This document shows positions 7,295 to 15,464 of a DNA stretch of 24,103 nucleotides, one piece after another. Both the position numbers and the translations under genes were made by a program. Source of the stretch: JBNKFQ01 sp050289385 (GTDB lineage Bacteria > Pseudomonadota > Gammaproteobacteria > Pseudomonadales > Porticoccaceae). The stretch is from positions 1 through 24,103 of the forward strand of contig JBNKFQ010000203.1 in the NCBI GenBank assembly GCA_050289385.1, written 5' to 3'. The notes beneath the pieces are model-generated. The model did no database searches. It saw only the letters and a list, made by a program, of their open reading frames with translations, and had not been told where the DNA came from. Every line of letters begins with the position of its first letter. Within the stretch, counting starts at the first letter, position 1.

Positions 7295-8620
7295 TTATTC
7301 CTCTTTTGTTTTACCCATCTTTTCCACGTCCAGAATCAGACTGTCAGCGTTTACCACTTGCACCAGGTCACCAACTTGCAGAGGTTGCGAACAACGCACT
7401 TGCCAGTTCTCGCCCTGTAAATGCACCATCGCATGGCCGTTTTGCAATCGAGTAACCAATGCATTCGTACCCTCGATTACACCAAGCCCGGTTACCACCT
7501 GCCGGTGACGGGCTTTTAGCAACAGGCCCAGAACGATAACCAGCACCGCAACACTGGCTACTGTCAGAGCCAGTATCACCGGAAGGGCAATTCTGAATGC
7601 AGGGAGATCGCTGTCCATTAACATGATGGAACCCATCACGAACGCGGCCACACCCCCGAGGCCCAGAACCCCGAAACTGGGGGAAAAGGCTTCTGCCACC
7701 ATCAAACCAACACCCAATACAATCAGGGCCAGTGCGGTATAACTGACTGGCAATACCTGCAGAGCATAAAGGGCTGTCAACAGACAAATCGCCCCGATAA
7801 TTCCGGGAGCTCCCATACCCGGATTCGAAAATTCAAAGATCAATCCATAGATACCGATCAACAAAAGAATGTAGGCCACATTAGGGTCGGTAATAACTGA
7901 CAGAAAACGGTTTCGCCAATCAGGCTGCACCAGATAAGTCGGTGCATCTGCGGTTTGCAATACAACCGAACCACTTGCCGTTGCAACAGTTTTGCCGTCA
8001 ATTGCGTCAAGCAGCAGCTCGTCGCTGCTTGCCACCAGGTCAATTACGTTTTCCTGCAACGCCTTTTCTGCGGAAAGTGTTTCTGCCATTGATACAGCCT
8101 GCTCTGCCCATTCGGCGTTGCGCCCGCGCAATTCCGCCAAGCTGCGAATATAGGCAACTGCGTCGTTTATCATTTTGCGTTCCATAGCACTGCCGGGTGT
8201 TTTTTGCTCTGGGGATTTTTCGTCTTCTGGCGATTTGGGCATTTCGGGCATACCTGGCCCACCAATTTGCACCGGCGTCGCCGCGCCCAGATTGGTCGCC
8301 GGAGCCATGGCTGCAATATGGCACGCATAAAGAATATAGGTGCCCGCGCTGGCTGCCCTGGCACCACCGGGCGCCACATAACCAATCACCGGAATCGGTG
8401 ATGCCAAAATGGCCTGCACGATGTCGCGCATGGATTTATCCAGACCTCCCGGTGTATCCATACGCAGGATAACCGCCTGAGCATCCTCTTCCCTGGCTTT
8501 GCTCAAACCGCGCACCACGTAGTCCGCAGTGGCCGGACCAATCGCGCCATTAATCTCCAGCTCCCACACATCTGCGGGAGCTGCAGCCATGGCAAACATC
8601 ATCATCAAGGCAGTCAGCAT
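7295..8620 (-). CDS. NfeD-family membrane serine protease (ClpP-class)
   Basis: A 441-residue protein from the ATG at 8620. The frame stays open to 8767, but that would overlap pyk and add 49 residues with no family resemblance. A hydrophobic N-terminus (MLTALMMMFAMAAAPA) acts as signal or anchor. A ClpP-like protease domain spans about 18-235: DTPGGLDKSM (55-64) and GGARAASAGTYI, with nucleophile S91 in SAGTYI; the lysine in ERKMINDA is a plausible partner. A proline- and acid-rich insert (PEMPKSPEDEKSPEQK) lies within it. Four or more membrane segments follow, then a C-terminal OB-fold NfeD domain (about 370-435). It is first in a two-gene operon with the slipin, its likely substrate or partner. 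The Shine-Dalgarno GAGAG lies very close to the ATG, so the exact start is uncertain. Confidence 0.9.
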   Translation of the reverse strand: MLTALMMMFAMAAAPADVWELEINGAIGPATADYVVRGLSKAREEDAQAVILRMDTPGGLDKSMRDIVQAILASPIPVIGYVAPGGARAASAGTYILYACHIAAMAPATNLGAATPVQIGGPGMPEMPKSPEDEKSPEQKTPGSAMERKMINDAVAYIRSLAELRGRNAEWAEQAVSMAETLSAEKALQENVIDLVASSDELLLDAIDGKTVATASGSVVLQTADAPTYLVQPDWRNRFLSVITDPNVAYILLLIGIYGLIFEFSNPGMGAPGIIGAICLLTALYALQVLPVSYTALALIVLGVGLMVAEAFSPSFGVLGLGGVAAFVMGSIMLMDSDLPAFRIALPVILALTVASVAVLVIVLGLLLKARHRQVVTGLGVIEGTNALVTRLQNGHAMVHLQGENWQVRCSQPLQVGDLVQVVNADSLILDVEKMGKTKEE

Positions 8621-8761
8621 ACTCTCAGTATAGTCACTGGTAGTATTCCGCAAGTAAGAAGTCAGTATCGGGGACTGTTTGATAGCGACATACCTCGTTG
8701 CCCTCCATATGTCATAATGGACTGTGTACAATTCAGCCTTTGATTCAAGTGGTACAAATTC

Positions 8762-10201
8762 ATGCAAAAACGCACCAAAATTATTGCCACACTGGGCCCG
8801 GCCAGTTCCGACGCTGAGACAATCCGTTTACTGATCGAGGCTGGCACAGATGTGTTCCGCATTAACTTTTCTCACGGTTCGGAAGATGAACACCACCAGC
8901 GTATAGAGCTTGTTCGTACCGCTGCCAAAGAGACTGGCTCCCACGTTGCCTTGATGGGAGATCTGCAAGGGCCCAAAATTCGTATAGCCAGTTTCCGCGA
9001 TGACCATGCCGAATTACAGGTCGATGACACTTTCGTCCTGGACACTCAACATCCAGACAACGCTGGCGACAACACTATCGTTGGTGTCGGGTATAAAAAA
9101 CTGCCAGACGACTGCAAACCCGGACAAACCTTGCTACTGGACGATGGGCGGCTGCAACTTGCTATAGAAAAGGTTAGCGGCAGCCAGATACATACCCGCG
9201 TAGTAGTGGGCGGCACCCTGTATTCCAAAAAAGGTATCAACTTGCTGGGTGGCGGCCTTTCCGCACCCGCGTTAACTGAAAAAGATTTATCGGATCTGAA
9301 ACTTGCCGCCAAACACAATCTGGATTACCTGGCGGTGTCTTTTCCGCGCTCGGCAGCAGATATTGACGACGCGCGCCGGCAAATGAAACTGGCCGGTTGT
9401 AATGCTCACGTTATTGCCAAAATTGAACGCGCTGAAGCCGTATCAGACGACAACAAGCTGGACGACATTATTCGCAGCTCCGACGCCGTAATGGTGGCGC
9501 GGGGAGATTTGGGCGTTGAGATTGGTGACGCCGGGTTGATCGGTGTACAGAAAAAAATCATTTTGCGCGCACGCCAACTCGATCGTGTGGTCATTACCGC
9601 TACGCAAATGATGGAAACCATGATCGAAAACTCCATTCCCACACGCGCAGAGGTTTTCGATGTTGCCAACGCTGTGCTGGATGGCACCGATGCCGTTATG
9701 CTGTCGGCAGAAACCGCCGTAGGCAAACACCCGGTCAAGGTCGTTGAAGCAATGAGCCGGATTATCGTCGGCGCTGAAAAAGAACGTGTCGCGAAGGTTT
9801 CGAGCCACCGCATGAATCAGGAGTTCAAACAAATTGATGAAGCCATTGCCATGGCGACCATGTACGCCGCCAACCACATGCCTGGCGTCAGGGCAATTGT
9901 GTGTTTGACGGAGTCGGGTAATACACCATTGTGGATGTCTCGCATTCGGTCTGGCATTCCCATCTATGCCATGTCAGAACATCAAAGCACTCTCAACCGC
10001 ATGGCACTGTTGCGCGGTGTTAATCCGCGTTACTACGATATTTCCGGTCGCAATCGCAACAGCTTGCTCAGTCAGGCGATACAGGAACTAAAAGAGCAGG
10101 GCGCCGTAAAAACCGGTGATTTTGTGCTTGGCACTCGCGGCGACCTGATCGGACAAGGGGGAATGACCAATACTCTCAAGGTGTACGAAGTAAAAAAATA
10201 A
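8762..10201 (+). CDS. pyk: Pyruvate kinase
   Basis: A 479-residue enzyme that converts phosphoenolpyruvate and ADP to pyruvate and ATP, the last step of glycolysis, in the cytoplasm. The N-terminal RTKIIATLGPASS, the GDLQGPKIR strand, the metal/PEP site region VMVARGDLGVEIG, the signature ITATQMMETMIENSIPTRAE and MLSAETAVGKHPV are all intact. The C-terminal allosteric domain is complete, giving the usual length. The start follows a 141-bp divergent region shared with nfeD. It is monocistronic: the next gene, paaY, is convergent. It resembles the single-isozyme pyruvate kinases of many gammaproteobacteria; whether it is of the PykA or PykF regulatory type was not decided. Confidence 0.97.
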   Translation: MQKRTKIIATLGPASSDAETIRLLIEAGTDVFRINFSHGSEDEHHQRIELVRTAAKETGSHVALMGDLQGPKIRIASFRDDHAELQVDDTFVLDTQHPDNAGDNTIVGVGYKKLPDDCKPGQTLLLDDGRLQLAIEKVSGSQIHTRVVVGGTLYSKKGINLLGGGLSAPALTEKDLSDLKLAAKHNLDYLAVSFPRSAADIDDARRQMKLAGCNAHVIAKIERAEAVSDDNKLDDIIRSSDAVMVARGDLGVEIGDAGLIGVQKKIILRARQLDRVVITATQMMETMIENSIPTRAEVFDVANAVLDGTDAVMLSAETAVGKHPVKVVEAMSRIIVGAEKERVAKVSSHRMNQEFKQIDEAIAMATMYAANHMPGVRAIVCLTESGNTPLWMSRIRSGIPIYAMSEHQSTLNRMALLRGVNPRYYDISGRNRNSLLSQAIQELKEQGAVKTGDFVLGTRGDLIGQGGMTNTLKVYEVKK

Positions 10202-10253
10202 CGGTGGGGCTGAACTTATATTTATATTGAATGATTCGTCAGGCTTTTGTAAT

Positions 10254-10856
10254 TCAAACTTTTTTTGTTTCAAACAAGGGCCTGACGTCATCTGCCTCAA
10301 AACGGCGACGATTTGGCTCTGCCTCTGTCAATGGTTCAACTTCCTGCAACGACGCTCTGCTGCGAAGCGCCAACTGCTGGTACTCTGCAGTGCCCCGGCT
10401 TTTCCATTGGAGTTGTTCATCACTTACTTGCCTGATCACTTTGGCAGGGCTGCCCATCACCAGGCTGCGCGGTTCACACTTGAACGCCGCTTTGACAAAA
10501 GCCGCTGCTGCCACAATTGATTCCGCACCTATTTCAGCTCCGTCCATCACGACGGCATTCATACCAACCAGTGCATTGCGACCGATATGACAACCGTGGA
10601 GTACAGCACCGTGGCCAATATGACCGTCGACATCCACCACCGTATCTTCACCGGGAAACCCGTGCATAACGCAAGTGTCCTGCACGTTTGCCCCATCTCT
10701 GAGAATAATCCGGCCAAAATCACCGCGCAGGGACGCGCACGGACCAACATAACAACGTGGCCCAATAATGACATCACCAATTAATACAGCAGTGGGGTGA
10801 ACCCAGGCAGCAGGATCAACTACCGGTACAATTCCATCGATCGCATAAACAGGCAT
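10254..10856 (-). CDS. paaY: PaaY-like gamma-class carbonic anhydrase/hexapeptide acyltransferase-fold protein
   Basis: A 200-residue left-handed beta-helix protein with hexapeptide repeats. It matches the PaaY subgroup closely along its length: HPTAVLIGDVIIG, ASLRGDFGRIILRDGANVQD, CVMHGFPGEDTVV, LVGMNAVVMDGAEIG, VMGSPAKVIR and the tail EVEPLTEAEPNRRR. Likely zinc histidines are H65, H82 and H87. In phenylacetate degradation PaaY is a thioesterase or salvage protein. CaiE is a close relative and an alternative name. No other paa gene is in the window, so its role here may differ. It has its own ATG and is separated from upstream secB by 138 bp containing hairpins, so it is probably transcribed separately. 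Confidence 0.85.
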   Translation of the reverse strand: MPVYAIDGIVPVVDPAAWVHPTAVLIGDVIIGPRCYVGPCASLRGDFGRIILRDGANVQDTCVMHGFPGEDTVVDVDGHIGHGAVLHGCHIGRNALVGMNAVVMDGAEIGAESIVAAAAFVKAAFKCEPRSLVMGSPAKVIRQVSDEQLQWKSRGTAEYQQLALRSRASLQEVEPLTEAEPNRRRFEADDVRPLFETKKV

Positions 10857-10871
10857 GGTGACAAGTCCGGG

Positions 10872-10913
10872 AAAAAGAATGTGAGGCTCGAGGGTACACC
10901 TTCTGCCTCACAT
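10872..10913 (-). terminator. Terminator-like hairpin between secB and paaY
   Basis: ATGTGAGGC (10879-10887) and GCCTCACAT (10905-10913) are perfect 9-base arms with a 17-nt loop. On the minus strand the stem is followed by TCTTTTTC (10878-10871). It would end the rhodanese-grxC-secB transcript just before the paaY start. Confidence 0.5.
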
Positions 10914-10930
10914 CTGGCGGCTTTTATTTT

Positions 10931-10954
10931 AACAGGCCCTGACAGCCTGTTTTT
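10931..10954. terminator. Second hairpin in the secB-paaY gap
   Basis: AACAGGC (10931-10937), a 7-nt loop, and GCCTGTT (10945-10951), with five T residues at 10950-10954 on the plus strand and an A-rich stretch (10923-10930 reads TTTATTTT) on the other side. It lies 41 nt past the secB stop. On the coding strand of secB it is not followed by a T run, so it may be an RNA 3'-end stabilising or pausing structure. Confidence 0.4.
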
Positions 10955-10994
10955 AACGCCGCAAGGGCAACGTAGATAGTTTTTCAACAACCTG

Positions 10995-11519
10995 CTAGTG
11001 CTTGACCTCGTCTACAGGCGCATCTGCAGCCTTTTCCTGGCTCTGCGCCTTCGCCTGTTCAAGTGCCTGAACAAACAAGGCATCAAAATTGATTGGCGGC
11101 AACATTAATGCCGGAAACGAGCCTTTAACTACTACATTGTCGATGGTCTCTCGAGCATACGGAAACAACATATTCGGGCACGCCGTATTCAGCACCTGGG
11201 CAAGCTGCTGGCCTTCCAGGCCCTTGACGGTAAACAGACCGGCTTGCTGAACTTCCACCAGATAAAGCGCCTCTTCACCATCTTTTACAGTTATGGTCAA
11301 CTGCAAGGTCACTTCAAACAGGCCGTCGTCCACCTTGTTGGTCTTGGTGGTCATTTCCTGATTTACAGCAGGTTTCCACTCTTTTTTAAACGCCTCTATT
11401 CCCTGCGGAGTCTCGAATGAAAGATCTTTCAGGTACATGCGCTGCATGGCAAATTGAACTTGTGGTTTCTGATCTCCACCCTGTGCTTCCGTAGTTGGAC
11501 TGATTTCTTCTGTCATCAT
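10995..11519 (-). CDS. secB: Protein-export chaperone SecB
   Basis: A 174-residue acidic cytoplasmic chaperone that keeps preproteins unfolded and delivers them to SecA. Family hallmarks are the N-terminal strand QRMYLKDLSFETPQ, the block LVEVQQAGLFTVKGLEGQQL, and the most conserved part LNTACPNMLFPYARETIDNV followed by GSFPALMLPPINFDALF. The C-terminal tail is rich in A, E, D and K. The frame extends upstream to 11594, but that would overlap grxC; ATG codons at 11519 and 11516 sit just before the usual SecB N-terminus, after a weak AGG. It is third in the rhodanese-grxC-secB operon, the same order as yibN-grxC-secB in enterobacteria. gpsA, which follows in E. coli, is absent. Confidence 0.97.
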   Translation of the reverse strand: MMTEEISPTTEAQGGDQKPQVQFAMQRMYLKDLSFETPQGIEAFKKEWKPAVNQEMTTKTNKVDDGLFEVTLQLTITVKDGEEALYLVEVQQAGLFTVKGLEGQQLAQVLNTACPNMLFPYARETIDNVVVKGSFPALMLPPINFDALFVQALEQAKAQSQEKAADAPVDEVKH

Positions 11520-11590
11520 GATTGCCTGTAGTTGGTTTTTGCAAATGCGGTCTGCCTGGTTTTTGCTATCTTGGGGCGCCTGCCAGCATT

Positions 11591-11863
11591 TCAAGTAGCT
11601 GACAACAGGTCGTCCAGCTTTTTGTTCTGTTCCAGTTGCAACAGATCGTCAAAACCACCTACATGAGTTTTGCCAATCCAGATCTGTGGCACCGTGCGGC
11701 GACCACTGCGCTGCATCACTTCAGCCCGTAACTCCGGGTTGCCATCTACGGCAATATCCTGAAAGTCAACGCCCTTGTTCACCAGCAAACGTCGAGCCGC
11801 CCTGCAATACCCGCAAAAACGTGTACCGTACAACTGCACTTTTGATATATGGGCATTCGGCAT
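11591..11863 (-). CDS. grxC: Glutaredoxin 3
   Basis: A 90-residue glutaredoxin that reduces disulfides and mixed disulfides with glutathione in the cytoplasm. The active site is CGYC (C17-C20) rather than the common CPYC. The cis-proline motif TVPQIWIG and the glutathione-binding GGFDDL are present. The length is normal. It begins 3 nt after the stop of the rhodanese gene and is followed 71 nt later by secB, a conserved operon order. The Pro-to-Gly change in the active site is uncommon but known in the family and might shift redox potential. Confidence 0.95.
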   Translation of the reverse strand: MPNAHISKVQLYGTRFCGYCRAARRLLVNKGVDFQDIAVDGNPELRAEVMQRSGRRTVPQIWIGKTHVGGFDDLLQLEQNKKLDDLLSAT

Positions 11864-11866
11864 AAC

Positions 11867-12283
11867 TCATCTCTTGCCCGCAACCAGCGGCAAATTCCGG
11901 GTTTTCCACTCCATCATACCGCCGCGAATACGTCTTACGTCAAACCCTTCCTGGCGCAATAGCTTGCCTACTGCACTGGCGTGCTGACCGATTTTATCGG
12001 CCACAATAATAATTTTGTCCTTGCTCTTTTCCAGCTCTGCCTTGCGTTCGGCGACCTTGGACTGGGGAATATGCAAAGCACCAACTATATGACCTGCTTC
12101 AAACTCCTTCTTGTCACGAATATCCACCAGTATCGCTTCATTGGCATTGAGCAAACGGGTAATCTCATGGGTAGTCAGCAACTTGCCACCCTTTACGCCC
12201 TCGGTAATCGCCAGCAGATAAATCAAAACCAGCAGTATGCTGACCAAAATCCACTGCTCGCTGACAAATGTAAAAATTTCCAC
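11867..12283 (-). CDS. Membrane-anchored rhodanese-like domain protein (catalytic Cys replaced)
   Basis: A 138-residue YibN-like protein. The start is taken as the GTG at 12283. The frame continues to 12469, but the extra 62 codons run through an inverted-repeat element and have no family resemblance. One N-terminal membrane segment (WILVSILLVLIYLLAIT, 11-27) is followed by a rhodanese domain: LVDIRDKKEFEAGHIVGALH (52-71) and the C-terminal GGMMEWKTRNLPL. The active-site loop normally contains a cysteine in a CKxGQH context. Here it reads DKIGQH, with D96 (codon GAT) in its place, so sulfur transfer by the usual persulfide is not expected. Position upstream of grxC and secB is conserved in gammaproteobacteria. 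Confidence 0.88.
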   Translation of the reverse strand: MEIFTFVSEQWILVSILLVLIYLLAITEGVKGGKLLTTHEITRLLNANEAILVDIRDKKEFEAGHIVGALHIPQSKVAERKAELEKSKDKIIIVADKIGQHASAVGKLLRQEGFDVRRIRGGMMEWKTRNLPLVAGKR

Positions 12284-12341
12284 GGTTCTTATCCAACCTG
12301 AATAAAATGAAGCGGCAAAGTATACACATTTCTTTGTGGAC

Positions 12342-12460
12342 GGTCGCATGCCGGTCGTCGTACGTCGCACGCTTTTAAAGCAGTTGCTGAAAATGTACTG
12401 CACCGGGCAAGTGTCGGGCACCCCTTTTAGCGTGCGACGTGCGACTTCAGACATGCGACC
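12342..12460. repeat. Long imperfect inverted repeat built of 7-bp units (element 1)
   Basis: The arms at 12342-12373 and 12429-12460 are 32 bp each and match at 27 positions as inverted repeats, around a 55-bp spacer. Read on the plus strand, the right arm breaks into heptamers GCGTGCG, ACGTGCG, ACTTCAG, ACATGCG. The left arm, read as its complement, gives GCGTGCG, ACGTACG, ACGACCG, GCATGCG. It fills most of the 261-bp gap between the rhodanese gene and gpmI. A similar element is at 18692-18791. The remainder of the gap (12461-12544) should hold the gpmI promoter, but no clear -35/-10 pair was seen. Confidence 0.7.
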
Positions 12461-12544
12461 AACACTCACAGACTCAAAACCTTCTTATTCCCCCCTATAA
12501 CCGGTAACATTCGCCTCTGATTTTTCTCAACCCCTGCGGATATT

Positions 12545-14095
12545 ATGACGACACCCAAAACACCTGTAGTACTATTGATTCTCGACGGCTGGGGCCACAG
12601 CGAATCCACTGAACACAACGCCATCCACACCGCCAAAACACCCGTGTGGGACCGTCTCTGGCGAGAAGCCCCCCATACTCTTATCCATACCTCTGGCCTG
12701 GAAGTCGGATTGCCCGAGGGTCAAATGGGTAACAGTGAAGTCGGCCATATGACCCTGGGCGCTGGCCGCGTGGTCTACCAGAATTACACCCGTATCGACA
12801 AAGCCATTAACGATGGAGATTTTTTTAGCAACGCGGTTTATGTTGCCGCCGTGGACAAGGCAGTGGCCAAAAACAAGGCCGTACATATTCTCGGTTTGCT
12901 TTCACCAGGTGGAGTACACAGCCACGAAGACCACATCAACGCCATAATCGAATTGGCTACAAAGCGCGGTGCCAGTAACATCTATGTGCATGCATTTCTG
13001 GACGGACGTGACTGCCCCCCGAAAAGTGCCCGGGAGTCTCTGGAAAAAACAGCGAGCAAGTTGTCACAGTCCGGCGTTGGCCGCATCGCAACACTGTGTG
13101 GTCGCTATTACGCCATGGACCGGGATCAACGCTGGGACCGCACACAGGCAGCTTACGATATGCTGACCCTGGCACAATCAACTTATCAGGCACCCGATGC
13201 CATCGCAGGGCTACTGGCCGCTTATGAACGCGGCGAAACCGACGAGTTCGTGCAGCCGACCGTCATTGACGGCAGTGCACCCATCGCAGACGGTGACGCG
13301 GTTATTTTTATGAATTTTCGGCCAGACCGTGCACGCCAGATTACCAGAGCGTTTACTGCAACCGATTTTAACGCCTTTGACCGTGCCGCCAGACCACAGC
13401 TTGCGGATTTCGTCATGACAACCGAATACGCGGCAGATATCGACGCTCCGTGTGCGTTCCCGCCAATTGAAATTGCCAACTCTCTGGGGGAATACCTGGC
13501 ACATCAGGGGAAAACCCAACTGCGCATCACAGAAACTGAAAAATACGCGCATGTGACTTTCTTTTTCAGCGGTGGACGAGAGGCTCCCTACGAAGGTGAA
13601 GATCGCATACTTGTACCATCACCGAAGGTCGCTACTTACGACCTGAAGCCGGAAATGAGTGCCCCGGAAATTACTGACAAACTGGTCGCAGCCATCGAGA
13701 GTGGCAAGTACGATGTTGTTATCTGCAACTATGCCAATGGCGATATGGTCGGTCACACCGGTGTATTCGCAGCGGCAGTCAAAGCAGCTGAATATGTCGA
13801 CCAATGCATTGGCAGGGTCACCGACAGCGTACGCAAGGTTGGTGGCGATTGTCTGATAACTGCCGATCACGGCAACCTTGAGGAGATGTATGACGTCAGG
13901 TCGGGACAAGTCAGCACCCAACACAGCACTCTGCCGGTGCCGCTGGTTTATGTGGGTCCGCGAGCTATCTCACTGGAGGACAACGGCTCATTGGCTGATG
14001 TCGCTCCAACAATACTGGCCCTGATGAACCTGAAACAACCGGTAGAAATGGACGGTCGATCACTGCTTGGCAAGGTATCGGGTGAACCCGGGTAA
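12545..14095 (+). CDS. gpmI: 2,3-bisphosphoglycerate-independent phosphoglycerate mutase
   Basis: A 516-residue cytoplasmic enzyme that interconverts 3- and 2-phosphoglycerate in glycolysis using two manganese ions. It belongs to the alkaline phosphatase superfamily. The metal-binding LILDGWG (D14), the phosphorylated serine in GQMGNSEVGH (S64), DGRDCPP, FRPDRARQ, FFFSGGREAPYEGE, NYANGDMVGHTG and the C-terminal TADHGNLEEM are all present. The length is normal. The gene is divergent from the rhodanese-grxC-secB operon and followed 6 nt later by envC, matching the gpmM-envC arrangement of enterobacteria. With pyk it supplies two lower-glycolysis enzymes in this window. Confidence 0.98.
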   Translation: MTTPKTPVVLLILDGWGHSESTEHNAIHTAKTPVWDRLWREAPHTLIHTSGLEVGLPEGQMGNSEVGHMTLGAGRVVYQNYTRIDKAINDGDFFSNAVYVAAVDKAVAKNKAVHILGLLSPGGVHSHEDHINAIIELATKRGASNIYVHAFLDGRDCPPKSARESLEKTASKLSQSGVGRIATLCGRYYAMDRDQRWDRTQAAYDMLTLAQSTYQAPDAIAGLLAAYERGETDEFVQPTVIDGSAPIADGDAVIFMNFRPDRARQITRAFTATDFNAFDRAARPQLADFVMTTEYAADIDAPCAFPPIEIANSLGEYLAHQGKTQLRITETEKYAHVTFFFSGGREAPYEGEDRILVPSPKVATYDLKPEMSAPEITDKLVAAIESGKYDVVICNYANGDMVGHTGVFAAAVKAAEYVDQCIGRVTDSVRKVGGDCLITADHGNLEEMYDVRSGQVSTQHSTLPVPLVYVGPRAISLEDNGSLADVAPTILALMNLKQPVEMDGRSLLGKVSGEPG

Positions 14096-14101
14096 ACCGC
14101 C

Positions 14102-15253
14102 GTGAAGGGTCCGGATCTGACATCACGCACCTGCTGCACACTGCTGCTCACTACTCTGTTATGCCTGCCGTGCCTGGCCACCAGCGAAGGCGATGAGCAA
14201 AAAAAACTGGACGCTCTCAAGTATCGAATCGAATTGTTGCAAAAAGGGTTGCACGAGCGAGCCCGTGAACGCAACCAGTTAAGCAAAGCACTGCGTACCA
14301 GCGAAGTTACCGCTGGCAAAATTCGGAAGCAAATTGAGGAAACCGAAAAGCGGTTGAATATCTTGCAAAAAGAGTTGGCCGATCTCCATCAACAGTGGAA
14401 GACCCTGGATAACTCCAGACAAGCCCAGCAAAATCTGATTGGCCAGCATGTCAATGCCGCTTACCGTATGGGGCGGGAAGAGAAAATTAAACTTCTGCTT
14501 AACGAAGAAGACCCCGCGCACTTTAATCGCCTGCTCAAGTACCACGACTACTTTCTGAAAGCACGCGCCGCCAAAATAAATACCTGGCTCAAAACGCTGG
14601 AATCTCTCGCCGAGGTCAAAACCTCTATCAGTGCAAGAGAACGACTGTTACTCAACCAGCGCAATTCCCTGACCGCACGCCAGAATGAACTGAAAGCCCG
14701 GGTATCGGAGCGTCAAACGGCGCTGGCAAACCTTCGCAAATCCATTAGCACAGATAAACAACAGCTGGCCAGATTGCAAAGTGAACGCAAGGAACTGGAA
14801 GCTGTTCTTTCCACTCTGGAGCAAGCAATAACCGACCTTGCCTTGCCCGGTGGCGGGGAGCCATTTTCTGCACGACGAGGCAAAATGGCCTGGCCGGTAA
14901 AAGGGCGGTTGCGACACCGCTTCGGCACCAGACGTCAGGCTGACATCACCTGGAGCGGATGGTTACTGGATGCACCTGCCGGCAGCCCGGTTACATCAAT
15001 ACACCATGGGCGTGTGGTTTTTTCTGACTATTTGCGCGGGCATGGTCTGCTAATAATTATCGACCATAGCAATGGCTACATGAGTCTTTACGCTCATAAC
15101 CAGGTACTGTTAAAAGAAGCCGGGGACTGGGTGCAAGCTGGTGAAGTCATTAGCAAGGTGGGCAACTCGGGCGGACTAGGCAAAAGTGCGCTCTATTTTG
15201 AAGTTCGACAAAATGGCAAGCCACAAAATCCAGCAAAATGGCTGATACAGTAA
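14102..15253 (+). CDS. envC: EnvC-like murein hydrolase activator (degenerate LytM/M23 domain)
   Basis: A 383-residue periplasmic protein starting at a GTG 6 nt after gpmI, so it is in that operon. A signal peptide (about residues 1-27) is followed by a long coiled coil (about 32-245, rich in K, E, Q, R, L). A LytM domain fills the C-terminus: GRVVFSDYLRGHGLLIIIDH, GYMSLYAHNQ, GNSGGLGKSALYFEVRQNGK. The zinc ligands of active M23 peptidases are not all present: the usual HxH-FE near the end is SALYFEV, as in E. coli EnvC. It should therefore not cut peptidoglycan but activate the septal amidases AmiA/AmiB during division. The degeneracy is normal for EnvC, not damage. An S41 protease gene follows 211 nt downstream. 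Confidence 0.92.
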   Translation: MKGPDLTSRTCCTLLLTTLLCLPCLATSEGDEQKKLDALKYRIELLQKGLHERARERNQLSKALRTSEVTAGKIRKQIEETEKRLNILQKELADLHQQWKTLDNSRQAQQNLIGQHVNAAYRMGREEKIKLLLNEEDPAHFNRLLKYHDYFLKARAAKINTWLKTLESLAEVKTSISARERLLLNQRNSLTARQNELKARVSERQTALANLRKSISTDKQQLARLQSERKELEAVLSTLEQAITDLALPGGGEPFSARRGKMAWPVKGRLRHRFGTRRQADITWSGWLLDAPAGSPVTSIHHGRVVFSDYLRGHGLLIIIDHSNGYMSLYAHNQVLLKEAGDWVQAGEVISKVGNSGGLGKSALYFEVRQNGKPQNPAKWLIQ

Positions 15254-15464
15254 CCTGGTTCTTCCAAACTTCCTCCAGGAAGAGCGGCACCTTAAAAATA
15301 TACCTTGCGTGACGAAAATGTTACGCTCGACCTGCCCCGGGCGGTCATTTCATCATCGTACTGTCCGCTGCAAACTGTGACCGTCCGTAAAACCCTGAAA
15401 CTCTTTACCTTTTTGGGTTTCAAAGCATAGGCTGAACATTAACTTGTTGTCAGAGGCGCTCTTG
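15254..15464 (+). promoter_or_regulatory. envC to S41 protease intergenic region
   Basis: This 211-bp gap begins with a small hairpin, CTTCC-TCCA-GGAAG (15269-15282), with no T run. It later has an AAACCC...GGGTTT inverted repeat (about 15390-15420) ending near the protease start. A separate promoter for the protease gene is likely from the gap length, but no clear -35/-10 pair was found. Confidence 0.3.

Noticed and set aside
8621..8767. 49-residue N-terminal extension of NfeD overlapping pyk
   Set aside because: It has no family similarity and would occupy the divergent promoter region and the start of pyk.
14102..15253. EnvC missing catalytic zinc ligands as a sign of gene decay
   Set aside because: Loss of the M23 ligands is the normal state of EnvC, which activates amidases instead of cutting peptidoglycan.
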